Shown here: one piece after another, positions 24,408-32,299 of the stretch | How positions within the stretch are numbered: position 1 is the first letter of the stretch | Layout: the number at the start of each line of letters is the position of its first letter | NCBI GenBank assembly: GCA_017458065.1 | Contig: JAFTGD010000051.1 | Coordinates: 1 to 64,000, forward strand | Direction: 5' to 3' | From: Oscillospiraceae bacterium | Lineage (GTDB): Bacteria > Bacillota > Clostridia > Oscillospirales > Oscillospiraceae | DNA length: 64,000 nt | Translations under genes and position numbers: made by a program | The notes under the pieces: model-generated | Told to the model about the DNA's origin: nothing | Seen by the model: only the letters and a program-made list of their open reading frames with translations | The model's database searches: none

Positions 24408-26621
24408 ATGACACTTCTTGGGAAAAAACTGCATACAGCTATCCTTGTGCTGATGTGCGGGATCCTGCTGCTTGGCTGCGGCCGGGTTCAGGAGATCAGC
24501 CCCGAGCCGGAGGAGGTCCAGACCGAAGAGGAAGCGGGACCGCCGACCTGGGAGCAGCGCTATGTGAGCGACAGCGCAACGGTGGCGGAAGAAAAGGAAG
24601 CGGTGCTCTTCCAGCAGAGCTGCGAAGGGGGCTTCCTGGCGTATATTAACCGCAAGGTCCGGGAGAATATCCCGGCGGAGCTCAAAGAGGATCCGAACTT
24701 TGTGAACAACGGCCGTTTTGACGTGTATGAGAGCGCGCTTTTCCGCGTCACAAAGAGCGGGAAACGCGATAAAGTACGCCGTTACCGCCCGCTCCCGGCA
24801 CCGGAGAAACCCGAAGACCTGGAAAACTACTTTTCCGAGTCCCGTCCCAGGGCATTTCGCGTCCGGGAGAACGGAGAGATCGTCGCGCTGGAATCCAGCT
24901 ACGAGTCCTGGCTTACCGGCCAGCGTTACCAATACCGCGACCGATACTATGTCCGGGTGCTGAAGCCTAACGGCGTCGAGATCAGCAACTGTGAGATCGA
25001 GACGGAGCCCGGACTCGGGCTGAACTGCGAATACGCGGTCTACCTCGGAGAAGACAGAATGGCCGTCCCTCAGGGGCAGGAAGTGCTGGTATTCGGGATG
25101 GACGGCAAAAAGCTCTTCTCGGTGTCAGCGCCCTTCCCGATCCGGGAGATGTGCGCCATGGGAGACGGAGCGCTCGCCGTGGTGCTGGCGGATGGGGATC
25201 AGCTGTGGGTGAGCACGATCCGCATCTCCGATCTCAGCGTGACCGTGCCGCAACGCGCGCCGGATGGCGCGCACAGCTTCTGCCCGAGCGGAGAAGACGA
25301 CAGAAAGCTCTGCTTCCTGCGCAACAGCGAGGTGTTCTGCTATGATACCGTCTCGGGCGAGAGCGAAAAGCTGGTCTCACTGCTGAGCATCGGGGTGGAA
25401 CCGACGTCTGTCGGGGCCTTTTTCACCGGAAACGACGGAAGCCTGCATTTCCTCCTTCACATGTCGACCGGAACGGAGACAGTGCAGGAGAACTATCTCA
25501 TCGCGGCGCCGCAGACAAAAGAGACAGAAAGACTGCTGCTCACACTCGGCTTTACTGATATCTCCGACAGCCTGGCAGAGCGGATCATTGCCTTTAACCG
25601 TGTGAGCAGAACTGCCTTCCTGGAGGCAGTGGATTACCGGAACGAGCCTGAGGGCGCCCTCTTCAGTGCGCCGCTGGATCTTGCGGCGGTAAACGAAGAG
25701 GGCTATGAGCGGCTGCAGGCCCAGAACAGGCTTGCCGACCTGCGGGGGCTGCTGGAAGCGGACAGCAAGTATCAGGAAACGGACCTGTTCCACAGCGTAC
25801 TCAATGCCCTGACAGACGAGACCGGAGCCATGAGACGGCTTGCAGGCCGCTTTCGGATCGAGACCATGGCATGCGACTGGAAAACCGTCGAGGGGAACAG
25901 TGTCCAGAGCATGGATGCCCTGAGAGCAATCTATTCCGAGATGCCCGCCGGCAGTATACTGTATGAGCCCTATTATACCTCCGGACGACTGATGGAGGAT
26001 CTCAGCCGGGTGAACAGGCAGAGCCTCGGAAGCGGAGAGAATTTCAACGCAGAGCTCTTTACAAAACTGAAGAACTTTGCAAATCTGCAGCCGGAAGCTT
26101 ATTCTTATAACAGCTATACCGCAGATCCCGGCAGCATGGAAGGCCGGATCTACAGCGGGAAGCTGCTTATGATGCAGGCGCATATCGGTTCTCTGGATGA
26201 ACTCAAGTGGTACGATGCCTTCTTTGAAAGCGGGGCCTGCTTCGCCGGATGGCCCATGGAGGAAGGTTCGGCCTCGCAGCTGCGCTTTGATGAGAATCTG
26301 GTTGTGTCTGCAGCCTGTACCGAGGAACAGCAGAAAGCAGCCTGGACATTCCTGAGGACGCTGCTCTCCCCGGAGTATACCGCTGACGGATACGGATTTC
26401 CGGTGGTGGCGGAGACCTTGAAGGAGCGGATGGCCGCGGACGCCGCGGCGGTGTCTTACCGTCTTGATGAGAAGGGCAAATTCGAACTGGACAAGAACGG
26501 CAACAAAATCGAGATCGCGAGGGACAGCTGGTATTCTCCGGATTGGCGCAGGCATTTTGTGTATGCACTGACGGAGACCCAGCAGCAAAAGCTGCTGACG
26601 CTGATAGAACACAGCGTCTAA
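24408..26621 (+). CDS. Large lipoprotein with C-terminal solute-binding-protein domain
   Basis: A 737-aa exported lipoprotein; the lipobox LLGC places the lipidated cysteine at residue 24. An acidic linker (SPEPEEVQTEEEAG) follows. The first half is rich in short beta strands, possibly a propeller-like domain; the second half resembles family-1 extracellular solute-binding proteins (ENLVVSAACTEEQQKAAWTF, LLSPEYTADGYGFPVVAETL). No permease or ATPase genes are adjacent, so an ABC import role is unproven; a sensor role is equally possible. Start 24408 has gggag upstream and agrees with the promoter at 24351-24379. Confidence 0.8.
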   Translation: MTLLGKKLHTAILVLMCGILLLGCGRVQEISPEPEEVQTEEEAGPPTWEQRYVSDSATVAEEKEAVLFQQSCEGGFLAYINRKVRENIPAELKEDPNFVNNGRFDVYESALFRVTKSGKRDKVRRYRPLPAPEKPEDLENYFSESRPRAFRVRENGEIVALESSYESWLTGQRYQYRDRYYVRVLKPNGVEISNCEIETEPGLGLNCEYAVYLGEDRMAVPQGQEVLVFGMDGKKLFSVSAPFPIREMCAMGDGALAVVLADGDQLWVSTIRISDLSVTVPQRAPDGAHSFCPSGEDDRKLCFLRNSEVFCYDTVSGESEKLVSLLSIGVEPTSVGAFFTGNDGSLHFLLHMSTGTETVQENYLIAAPQTKETERLLLTLGFTDISDSLAERIIAFNRVSRTAFLEAVDYRNEPEGALFSAPLDLAAVNEEGYERLQAQNRLADLRGLLEADSKYQETDLFHSVLNALTDETGAMRRLAGRFRIETMACDWKTVEGNSVQSMDALRAIYSEMPAGSILYEPYYTSGRLMEDLSRVNRQSLGSGENFNAELFTKLKNFANLQPEAYSYNSYTADPGSMEGRIYSGKLLMMQAHIGSLDELKWYDAFFESGACFAGWPMEEGSASQLRFDENLVVSAACTEEQQKAAWTFLRTLLSPEYTADGYGFPVVAETLKERMAADAAAVSYRLDEKGKFELDKNGNKIEIARDSWYSPDWRRHFVYALTETQQQKLLTLIEHSV

Positions 26622-26653
26622 TGGTACCGGAAAGAAAATTCACAGAAAGCTTC

Positions 26654-26682
26654 TTTACAAAAAGCAGGGAGTATGGTACTTT
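26654..26682 (+). promoter_or_regulatory. Sigma-A-like promoter of the rubrerythrin gene
   Basis: TTTACA (26654-26659), 17 bp, TACTTT (26677-26682). Downstream, tgcaaattt occurs twice (26702-26710, 26717-26725) in the leader; a peroxide-response operator is not obvious. Confidence 0.5.
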
Positions 26683-26745
26683 ATGCTCAGCAGTCATTGC
26701 GTGCAAATTTTTACTATGCAAATTTAAAAAACGGAGGTAATGAAT

Positions 26746-27312
26746 ATGAAAAAATGGGTATGTCCTGTGTGCGGCTACGTTCACGAGGGAGATACGCCTC
26801 CCGAGAAGTGCCCGGTCTGCAAGGTCTCCGGCGAGAAATTCACGCTTCAGGCGGAGGAACTGACCTGGGCGGCGGAGCATGTTGTCGGCGTCGGCAAGGT
26901 CTTCGGCGCGGATGTTCCGGAAGAAGTCAGAGAAGAGATCATTGCCGGGCTGCGCTCCAACTTTGAGGGTGAGTGCTCCGAGGTCGGTATGTATCTGGCG
27001 ATGGCGCGTGTTGCTTTTCGCGAGGGATATCCGGAAGTCGGTATGTACTGGGAGAAGGCCGGTCTGGAAGAGGCCGAGCATGCCGCCAAGTTTGCCGAGC
27101 TCTTGGGTGAGGTCGTGACTGACAGCACCAAGAAGAATCTGCAGATGCGTGTGGACGCCGAGAACGGCGCGACCGCCGGCAAGGCCGAGCTTGCCAAGCT
27201 CTGCAAGAAGTACAATCTCGACGCGCTGCATGACACCATCCACGAGATGGCGCGCGACGAGGCCCGACACGGCAAGGCCTTCAAGGGCCTGCTGGAGCGT
27301 TATTTCAAGTAA
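26746..27312 (+). CDS. Reverse rubrerythrin (N-terminal rubredoxin, C-terminal ferritin-like)
   Basis: A 188-aa protein with the domain order reversed relative to classical rubrerythrin: the rubredoxin-type iron site comes first ([10 protein letters not shown] and CPVC, Cys6, 9, 22, 25) and a four-helix diiron domain follows ([46 protein letters not shown]). Family knowledge: clostridial reverse rubrerythrins are NADH-dependent peroxide and oxygen reductases. GGAGG fits ATG 26746, not 26740. It is followed 52 bp later by rubredoxin, its likely electron donor. Confidence 0.93.
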   Translation: MKKWVCPVCGYVHEGDTPPEKCPVCKVSGEKFTLQAEELTWAAEHVVGVGKVFGADVPEEVREEIIAGLRSNFEGECSEVGMYLAMARVAFREGYPEVGMYWEKAGLEEAEHAAKFAELLGEVVTDSTKKNLQMRVDAENGATAGKAELAKLCKKYNLDALHDTIHEMARDEARHGKAFKGLLERYFK

Positions 27313-27364
27313 TTTGCCTTTGGCATTTATGATTTCAGAATTCTGACGAAAGGAGAATCTCAAC

Positions 27365-27499
27365 ATGAAGTATGTCTGCAATCTTTGCGGCTGGGTCTAT
27401 GATGAGGAAGAGGCCGGCGTGAAGTGGGAAGATCTTCCCGATGACTTCGCCTGCGAACTCTGCGGCGCGGGCAAGGACGAGTTTACTGCCGAAGAGTAA
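27365..27499 (+). CDS. Rubredoxin (44 aa)
   Basis: A very short electron carrier: [13 protein letters not shown] then [15 protein letters not shown], giving the two CxxC loops (Cys5, 8, 30, 33) for one Fe(SCys)4 site. Typical rubredoxins have 52-54 residues; the loop between the cysteine pairs is shortened here (residues 9-29). SD aaaggag precedes the ATG. It is co-oriented with the reverse rubrerythrin, to which it probably passes electrons. Confidence 0.92.
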   Translation: MKYVCNLCGWVYDEEEAGVKWEDLPDDFACELCGAGKDEFTAEE

Positions 27500-27565
27500 G
27501 TCTGGAGATTCAAAACAGAACACGGTTGAGAAGAGAATCGGATGCCCGGTTCTCTTCTTTTATGC

Positions 27566-27594
27566 TTGCGCAGTGTGAGGGGATATGATATAAT
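27566..27594 (+). promoter_or_regulatory. Sigma-A promoter of the membrane protein / LRR / rqcP set
   Basis: TTGCGC (27566-27571), 17 bp, perfect TATAAT (27589-27594). Confidence 0.8.
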
Positions 27595-27636
27595 CAATTA
27601 TTCTTATGTAAACTGCTGAGAATGCGGGGCGCTGGT

Positions 27637-28374
27637 ATGAAAAAAGACAAGGTCAGATTCTATGTCGAACGCGATGGCTTCGGGGTTGAAGCGATGGTGA
27701 TTCTTATGGCGCTCTCTGTCGTTTTCCGGCTGATCGGGTGCTGGGGCCTGTGGAACAACCGGCTGTATGCGATCACGCAGATCGCGCTCCCGGTGGTGAG
27801 CGCTCTGCTGTTTGTCGCAGTGGTCTGGCTGTTTGGAAAACGGGCGCTCTGGCTGAGCTTTATCCCGGTGGTGCTGGGAGCGGTGTTTTTTATCATCAAG
27901 GCCTTCGGTTTTGAAAGCAGGATTCATATGGTGCTCTGCATCCTGCTTTACATTGCCGTGATCGCGCTGTATTTCTGCACGGTGTTCGGCATCATCCGCA
28001 CAAAATGGATTCTGGTGCTGCTGTTCGGATTGCCCTTCCTGTACCATATCTTTGTTGAGGATCTGGCAGCGTTGCGCAATACGGCAAATCCGGTGACCTT
28101 CGCCGCCGGTATGCAGGAGATGGGCGTGCTCTGCATCATGCTGGGGCTCTTTTTCCTGAGCCTGTCGATGAAGAAGCGCGTCACAGAACAGCCGGAAGCG
28201 GAACTGCCGAAGATCAAAGCGCCGAAGGTGCTTCACGGGAAAAAACAGGACGAGCCGGAGAAAGGCCAGGAAGAAACGTCCGCCGTTTCCGAAACCGGAG
28301 AGCCGGGTACGGATCCTGCCGCATCCGAAGAACCCGCTGAAAACGAAGGCTCTGCCGCCGCACCGGAGAACTGA
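27637..28374 (+). CDS. Hypothetical polytopic membrane protein with acidic tail
   Basis: I do not recognise the family. About 245 aa with six hydrophobic segments between residues 15 and 190, then a soluble C-terminal tail of about 55 residues rich in Glu, Pro, Ala and Ser. Start at 27637 (MKKDKVRFYVERDG) is preferred over ATG 27622 because ggggc is nearer the right distance; neither SD is strong. Its stop overlaps the start of the LRR protein gene (tgATGg), so they are cotranslated and may work together in the membrane. Confidence 0.75.
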   Translation: MKKDKVRFYVERDGFGVEAMVILMALSVVFRLIGCWGLWNNRLYAITQIALPVVSALLFVAVVWLFGKRALWLSFIPVVLGAVFFIIKAFGFESRIHMVLCILLYIAVIALYFCTVFGIIRTKWILVLLFGLPFLYHIFVEDLAALRNTANPVTFAAGMQEMGVLCIMLGLFFLSLSMKKRVTEQPEAELPKIKAPKVLHGKKQDEPEKGQEETSAVSETGEPGTDPAASEEPAENEGSAAAPEN

Positions 28375-30137
28375 TGGCACGCAAACAGATCGTTCCTGTC
28401 TATGCCGCGAACAAATTCGGCGGCAGGAAGAAAAGAATATATTTGGCCATTACCGTGATTCTGCTCCTGCTCCTTGCAATCACGGCGATTTCCATTCTTC
28501 ACAGCGCTTCGGAGAGAAGAAACCGAGAATACTCCCTGAAAGCCAGGGAGAGTATGAGTGCGGGCGACTACGAAGGCGCGCTGCTGTATCTTCGAAGGGT
28601 GAAAAATGCCGAGGAGAGTCCGGAGATCCTGATGCTGATGGCGGATTGCTACGAGTCGATGGGGAACTATCCGCGCGCCCTTGAAACGCTACGCAGATTG
28701 AACACCTCAGATCCTGCAATCTCAAGCAGAATCCAGTCCATTGAACAGATGAAAATGCAGCAGGCGCAGGGGGAAAAAGTCACCGTCGCAGGGCTGGAGT
28801 TTGAAGTCACCGCGCAGACTGCGCTGCTGGACGGGATGAATATTACCGATGCGGAGCTGCAGGAAGTGACGGCGCTTTATTCTCTGGACAAGCTGTCGCT
28901 GCGAGATAACCAGATCACGGATATCCAGCCGCTTGCACAGCTGGGCGGACTGGATGAACTGGATCTGTCCGGAAACCAGGTACGGGATATCAGCCCGCTG
29001 GAAGGGCTGAAAGGGCTGCGTGCTCTTGTCCTGGACCGGAATCCGGTGAGAAATTGCGAAGCGCTGCAGGGCATGCTTCATCTCAAAAACCTGAGCGTTG
29101 TGGAGACAGGTCTGGAGAAAGAAGAGCTGCTCCCGCTGTCGGAGAAGCTGCCCGGCTGCGCCATCCGCTTCGACGAGAGCGGTGAAGAGGCAGTCCTGCT
29201 GGCGGGAGAGGTCTACCCGTTGAGCGCAACAGAGCTGATCCTGAGCGGGAAGGGACTTTCCGACATTTCCGCATTGAGCGATTTCAAGGATTTAAGGATC
29301 CTGGATCTCAGCAACAATGAGATCACGGAGCTGCGACCGATCATGGAGCTGTCAAAGCTTGAGAAGCTGAGCCTCAGCGGCAACATGATCAGCGATCTGC
29401 GGCCGCTGATCGGGCTCCCGCTGCTGAAAATACTGGATGTGTCGGATAACCTGATTGCCGAGACCGCTTCCGTGGGTTCTGTTGAGGGGCTGGAGGAACT
29501 GAATCTCAGCGGCAATCAGGTGCAGGATTTTTCCGGGCTGGGGAAGCTACAGTCGCTCAAGATGCTCGATCTCACAGATACCGGAGTCTCGGATGCGGAT
29601 CTGCCGGATCTCTATCCCCTGAAAAGCCTGTACTCGCTCGACCTGCGGGAAAACACAGGGCTGAGCGACAAAGCGGTCGGCGCGCTGAAGTCCGAGCTGC
29701 CCGGCTGCGGAATTGCAATCCCTGAGCTGGTATACGAGATCGACTTCTCAGGGCATGTTGTCCGAAGCGATGAGAAGAACCTTTCCTTCCCTTCGGCGGG
29801 AATTACAGATCTGTCCGGTTTGGGGAGAATGACCTGCCTGGAGGAGTTGGACCTCCGCGACAATGAGATCGCGATTCTGTTTCCGTTTGAGGTCACCCCG
29901 TCAAAGGGCACGATCAGAAAACTGAATCTCGCCAACAACAAAATTACGGATGTCCTCTCGCTCTATGCGCTCACGTCTGTTGAAGAGCTGGATCTGAGCG
30001 GGAACCGGATCGAAGCGGTCGCAAACCTGAGGAAGCTTCCCACGCTGAAAAAGCTGAATCTGTCCGGCAATCCTGTCTCTGCGGACGCGGTCAACGACCT
30101 CAGAGCATGGATGCCCGACTGCGAGATCATATTTTGA
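28374..30137 (+). CDS. Membrane-anchored TPR plus leucine-rich-repeat protein
   Basis: A 587-aa protein. A basic N-terminus and one membrane segment (about 22-45) are followed by a TPR-like helical pair (ARESMSAGDYEGALLYLRRV, ADCYESMGNYPRALETLRRL) and then about a dozen 22-residue leucine-rich repeats of internalin style (LDELDLSGNQVRDISPLEGL and similar). LRRs are split by a less regular middle part near residues 250-290. Such proteins are usually extracytoplasmic scaffolds binding protein or glycan. No catalytic motif. Cotranslated with the preceding membrane protein; followed by an S4 protein 43 bp later. Confidence 0.85.
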   Translation: MARKQIVPVYAANKFGGRKKRIYLAITVILLLLLAITAISILHSASERRNREYSLKARESMSAGDYEGALLYLRRVKNAEESPEILMLMADCYESMGNYPRALETLRRLNTSDPAISSRIQSIEQMKMQQAQGEKVTVAGLEFEVTAQTALLDGMNITDAELQEVTALYSLDKLSLRDNQITDIQPLAQLGGLDELDLSGNQVRDISPLEGLKGLRALVLDRNPVRNCEALQGMLHLKNLSVVETGLEKEELLPLSEKLPGCAIRFDESGEEAVLLAGEVYPLSATELILSGKGLSDISALSDFKDLRILDLSNNEITELRPIMELSKLEKLSLSGNMISDLRPLIGLPLLKILDVSDNLIAETASVGSVEGLEELNLSGNQVQDFSGLGKLQSLKMLDLTDTGVSDADLPDLYPLKSLYSLDLRENTGLSDKAVGALKSELPGCGIAIPELVYEIDFSGHVVRSDEKNLSFPSAGITDLSGLGRMTCLEELDLRDNEIAILFPFEVTPSKGTIRKLNLANNKITDVLSLYALTSVEELDLSGNRIEAVANLRKLPTLKKLNLSGNPVSADAVNDLRAWMPDCEIIF

Positions 30138-30180
30138 TTGATTGAGACTCTGGCGCTGACAGAGTGAAATGGAGAAAACA

Positions 30181-30420
30181 ATGAGACTGGACAAATATCT
30201 GAAAGTATCGCGCCTGATCAAAAGGCGGACAATGGCCAACGAAGCCTGCGACGGGGACCGCGTCACCGTAAACGGGAGGGAGGCCAAAGCCAGTTACCAG
30301 GTGAAGATCGGGGACGTAATCGAGATCGCTTTCGGGAACCGTACGCTGCGGGTTGAAGTGACCGACATCAGCGAGAATGCGAAGAAGGCCGATGCAGCTG
30401 CCATGTACCGGGAGATCTGA
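30181..30420 (+). CDS. rqcP: S4-domain RNA-binding protein (RqcP/YabO/Hsp15-like)
   Basis: A 79-aa protein that is almost only an S4 domain: MRLDKYLKVSRLIKRRTMANEAC, then the VTVNGREAKASYQVKIGD loop. In Firmicutes this family (RqcP, formerly YabO) stabilises tRNA in the 50S P-site during alanine tailing of stalled peptides with RqcH; that role is known for the family and inferred here. ATG 30181 has ggaga upstream; the earlier ATG 30169 lies on the SD itself. A terminator follows. Confidence 0.88.
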   Translation: MRLDKYLKVSRLIKRRTMANEACDGDRVTVNGREAKASYQVKIGDVIEIAFGNRTLRVEVTDISENAKKADAAAMYREI

Positions 30421-30442
30421 AACGAGCGAAATGGATAGAAAA

Positions 30443-30475
30443 ACGGCTCTGTTCATCAGAACAGGGCCGTTTTTT
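30443..30475. terminator. Terminator after rqcP
   Basis: Eleven-bp stem acggctctgtt (30443-30453) / aacagggccgt (30460-30470, one G-U) followed by ttttt. An A-tract on the left means it may also serve the convergent P-loop gene. Confidence 0.85.
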
Positions 30476-30490
30476 AAATCAGGAATGATA

Positions 30491-30904
30491 TCAGATGATG
30501 AACGCTTTCAGAGCTTCGGGTACGGACTCAGGGTCGGAGGTAATGGAGAGAACAAAACTGATGTTCTCGTTGTTGGAGAACTTCTCCAGCCAGGAAATAA
30601 AGGAGACAAGAGCCTCCGGATCTTTGTCATTTACGAGTTTATAGAAATTATCAATGAAGAAGTGGGTGATGTCGTAATTCCCTGCGTGAACGCCGCAGAT
30701 CAACCCCTTTAAGAACTCATAACTCCCGATGTCGTAGGCACCGGCTTCAATCAGACGGGCCTGATAGGGAATATCATAAGTGAGCTTGCGCTCCTTCTCA
30801 ATGCAGACGACATCACCGGTTTCTTCCTTCACCGCTTCGCGGACCATATCGACCAGGCGCTTTGTCTTGCCGCTCCCTTTCAGTCCCATGAGAATGCTGA
30901 CCAT
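30491..30904 (-). CDS. Small P-loop ATPase-like protein, function unknown
   Basis: A 137-aa cytoplasmic protein with a clear Walker A (GLKGSGKTK, residues 7-15) and a Walker-B-like strand (THFFIDNFYKL). It ends after one Rossmann-like core, so it is a minimal P-loop domain. It is not the ASKHA-type activator of 2-hydroxyacyl-CoA dehydratases, although it diverges from such dehydratase genes. SD ggaggg. A palindrome at 30927-30944 lies in its leader. Confidence 0.75.
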   Translation of the reverse strand: MVSILMGLKGSGKTKRLVDMVREAVKEETGDVVCIEKERKLTYDIPYQARLIEAGAYDIGSYEFLKGLICGVHAGNYDITHFFIDNFYKLVNDKDPEALVSFISWLEKFSNNENISFVLSITSDPESVPEALKAFII

Positions 30905-30926
30905 AGCAATCCCTCCTTGTGTATTT

Positions 30927-30944
30927 AGGTTATGTAATCAACCT
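30927..30944 (-). promoter_or_regulatory. Operator-like palindrome upstream of the P-loop gene
   Basis: aggtt (30927-30931) and aacct (30940-30944) are inverted around atgtaatc, with a near-symmetric extension on both sides. It may be a repressor site; the regulator is unknown. Confidence 0.35.
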
Positions 30945-31031
30945 GAATACAGCTTACCATGTTTTCTGTTCAGGCGCAAGGGCATAAATGTAAATTCACG
31001 TTTTTTTTATACAAACGGGGAAAAGTGATAA

Positions 31032-31060
31032 TTGACGGAGAAATCACAATAATGTAAAAT
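31032..31060 (+). promoter_or_regulatory. Sigma-A promoter of the dehydratase operon
   Basis: TTGACG (31032-31037), 17 bp, TAAAAT (31055-31060), about 50 bp before the first start codon. Confidence 0.75.
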
Positions 31061-31110
31061 AACCATGAGCACAAATCCGTTTACTCTGATATGAAAAAGA
31101 GGTGTATTGT

Positions 31111-32298
31111 TTGAAAGACCTGAAGCATCTGATCTATTTTGAGAACCTGCTGCAGGACGCACAGAACGAGCTGGTGGAGAAGGCCAAGGCAGACGGACAG
31201 TACGCACTGGGCTATAACTGCTATTATATCCCTGAGGTGCTGCTGAATCTTCCGGGCTGCTTTTCCAGCAGGCTCCGTGCGCCCCGCTGCACGTCCACGG
31301 ACGTTGCCGGATACTATATGACCAACCGGTCATGTCCCTACGCACGCTCCATTCTAGAACGTGCAATCGAAGGCGGTTACGGGTACCTTGATGCACTGCT
31401 CGGCGCGGAGTGCTGTGCGACGATGGACCGGATGGAGAACCATTTCTCCCTGCTGAATCTTGTAAAGAATGAGCATTTCTTCCTCACGCAGATTGATCCG
31501 CCGATGAAGAGCGACAAGATCAATCTGGACTATTACAAGGTTCAGCTGACGGTAAAGATCCTGGAACCGCTGAAGGAAAAGCTCGGTGTAGACACCTCGG
31601 AGGAAGCTCTGCGCAGTGCCGTCGAGAAACACAACCGGCTCTGCCGCGTGATCACCGAGATCGGCGCTTTCCGCAAGCTCCCCAATCCACCGATCACAGG
31701 CTATGAGTTCCATGTCATTCAGCTGGTCAGCCAGGTATGTCCCCACGATCTGATCCTTCCGTATCTGGAAGAGACGCTGGAAGAACTGAAAACGCGCGAG
31801 CCGGAAGAAAAGTTCCCGTTCCGTGCGAGAGTGGTTCTGGTCGGCAGCGAAGTGGACGACCCGGAATTCACGAAGCTCATCGAGTCATGCGGCGCGATGG
31901 TCGTAGCCGATCGTTACTGCTTCGGCAGCTTCCCCAGCCGTGAAGAGATTGAGATCCGGGAAGGCGAGACCGCTTTTGACGCCATCTGCCGCACCTATCT
32001 GCACTGGAACCAGTGTGCCCGTTTCATGGATGGTGTAAAAATCGACCAGCGCCATGATGAGGTAGAGCGCCTGGTGAAGGACTTCGGCGCGCAAGGCATT
32101 ATCTATGAGAATATGAAGTTCTGCGAATTCTGGAGCTATGAGAAGATCCTGGCCTCCAATATCTTCATCAACGAGCGCAATATCCCGACTTGCACCATCG
32201 AGAAGGAATACGCACTCGGCGCGGTGGGACAGCTGCGGACGAGATTCCAGGCCTTTATTGAGTCTCTTGAAATCAAGCAGATCCAGGGAGGGAAATGA
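31111..32298 (+). CDS. 2-hydroxyacyl-CoA dehydratase family subunit (HgdB/FldC-like)
   Basis: A 395-aa protein of the oxygen-sensitive iron-sulfur dehydratase family. Conserved-type cysteines appear in GYNCYYIPEVLLNLPGC, NRSCPYA and AECCATMDR, followed by a second Rossmann-like half (VVLVGSEVDDPEFTKLIESC) and NMKFCEFWSYEK. Known family members dehydrate 2-hydroxyacyl-CoA or reduce benzoyl-CoA after one-electron activation; the substrate here is unknown. TTG 31111 (MKDLKHLIYFENLL) has aagagg 8 bp upstream and is preferred to GTG 31102. It is 1 bp from the next subunit gene. Confidence 0.85.
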   Translation: MKDLKHLIYFENLLQDAQNELVEKAKADGQYALGYNCYYIPEVLLNLPGCFSSRLRAPRCTSTDVAGYYMTNRSCPYARSILERAIEGGYGYLDALLGAECCATMDRMENHFSLLNLVKNEHFFLTQIDPPMKSDKINLDYYKVQLTVKILEPLKEKLGVDTSEEALRSAVEKHNRLCRVITEIGAFRKLPNPPITGYEFHVIQLVSQVCPHDLILPYLEETLEELKTREPEEKFPFRARVVLVGSEVDDPEFTKLIESCGAMVVADRYCFGSFPSREEIEIREGETAFDAICRTYLHWNQCARFMDGVKIDQRHDEVERLVKDFGAQGIIYENMKFCEFWSYEKILASNIFINERNIPTCTIEKEYALGAVGQLRTRFQAFIESLEIKQIQGGK

Positions 32299-32299
32299 C

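Noticed and set aside
30491..30904. P-loop gene considered as the dehydratase activator
   Set aside because: Known activators are ASKHA-fold proteins with a bridging iron-sulfur cluster of about 260 aa; this is a 137-aa Walker-A protein on the opposite strand.
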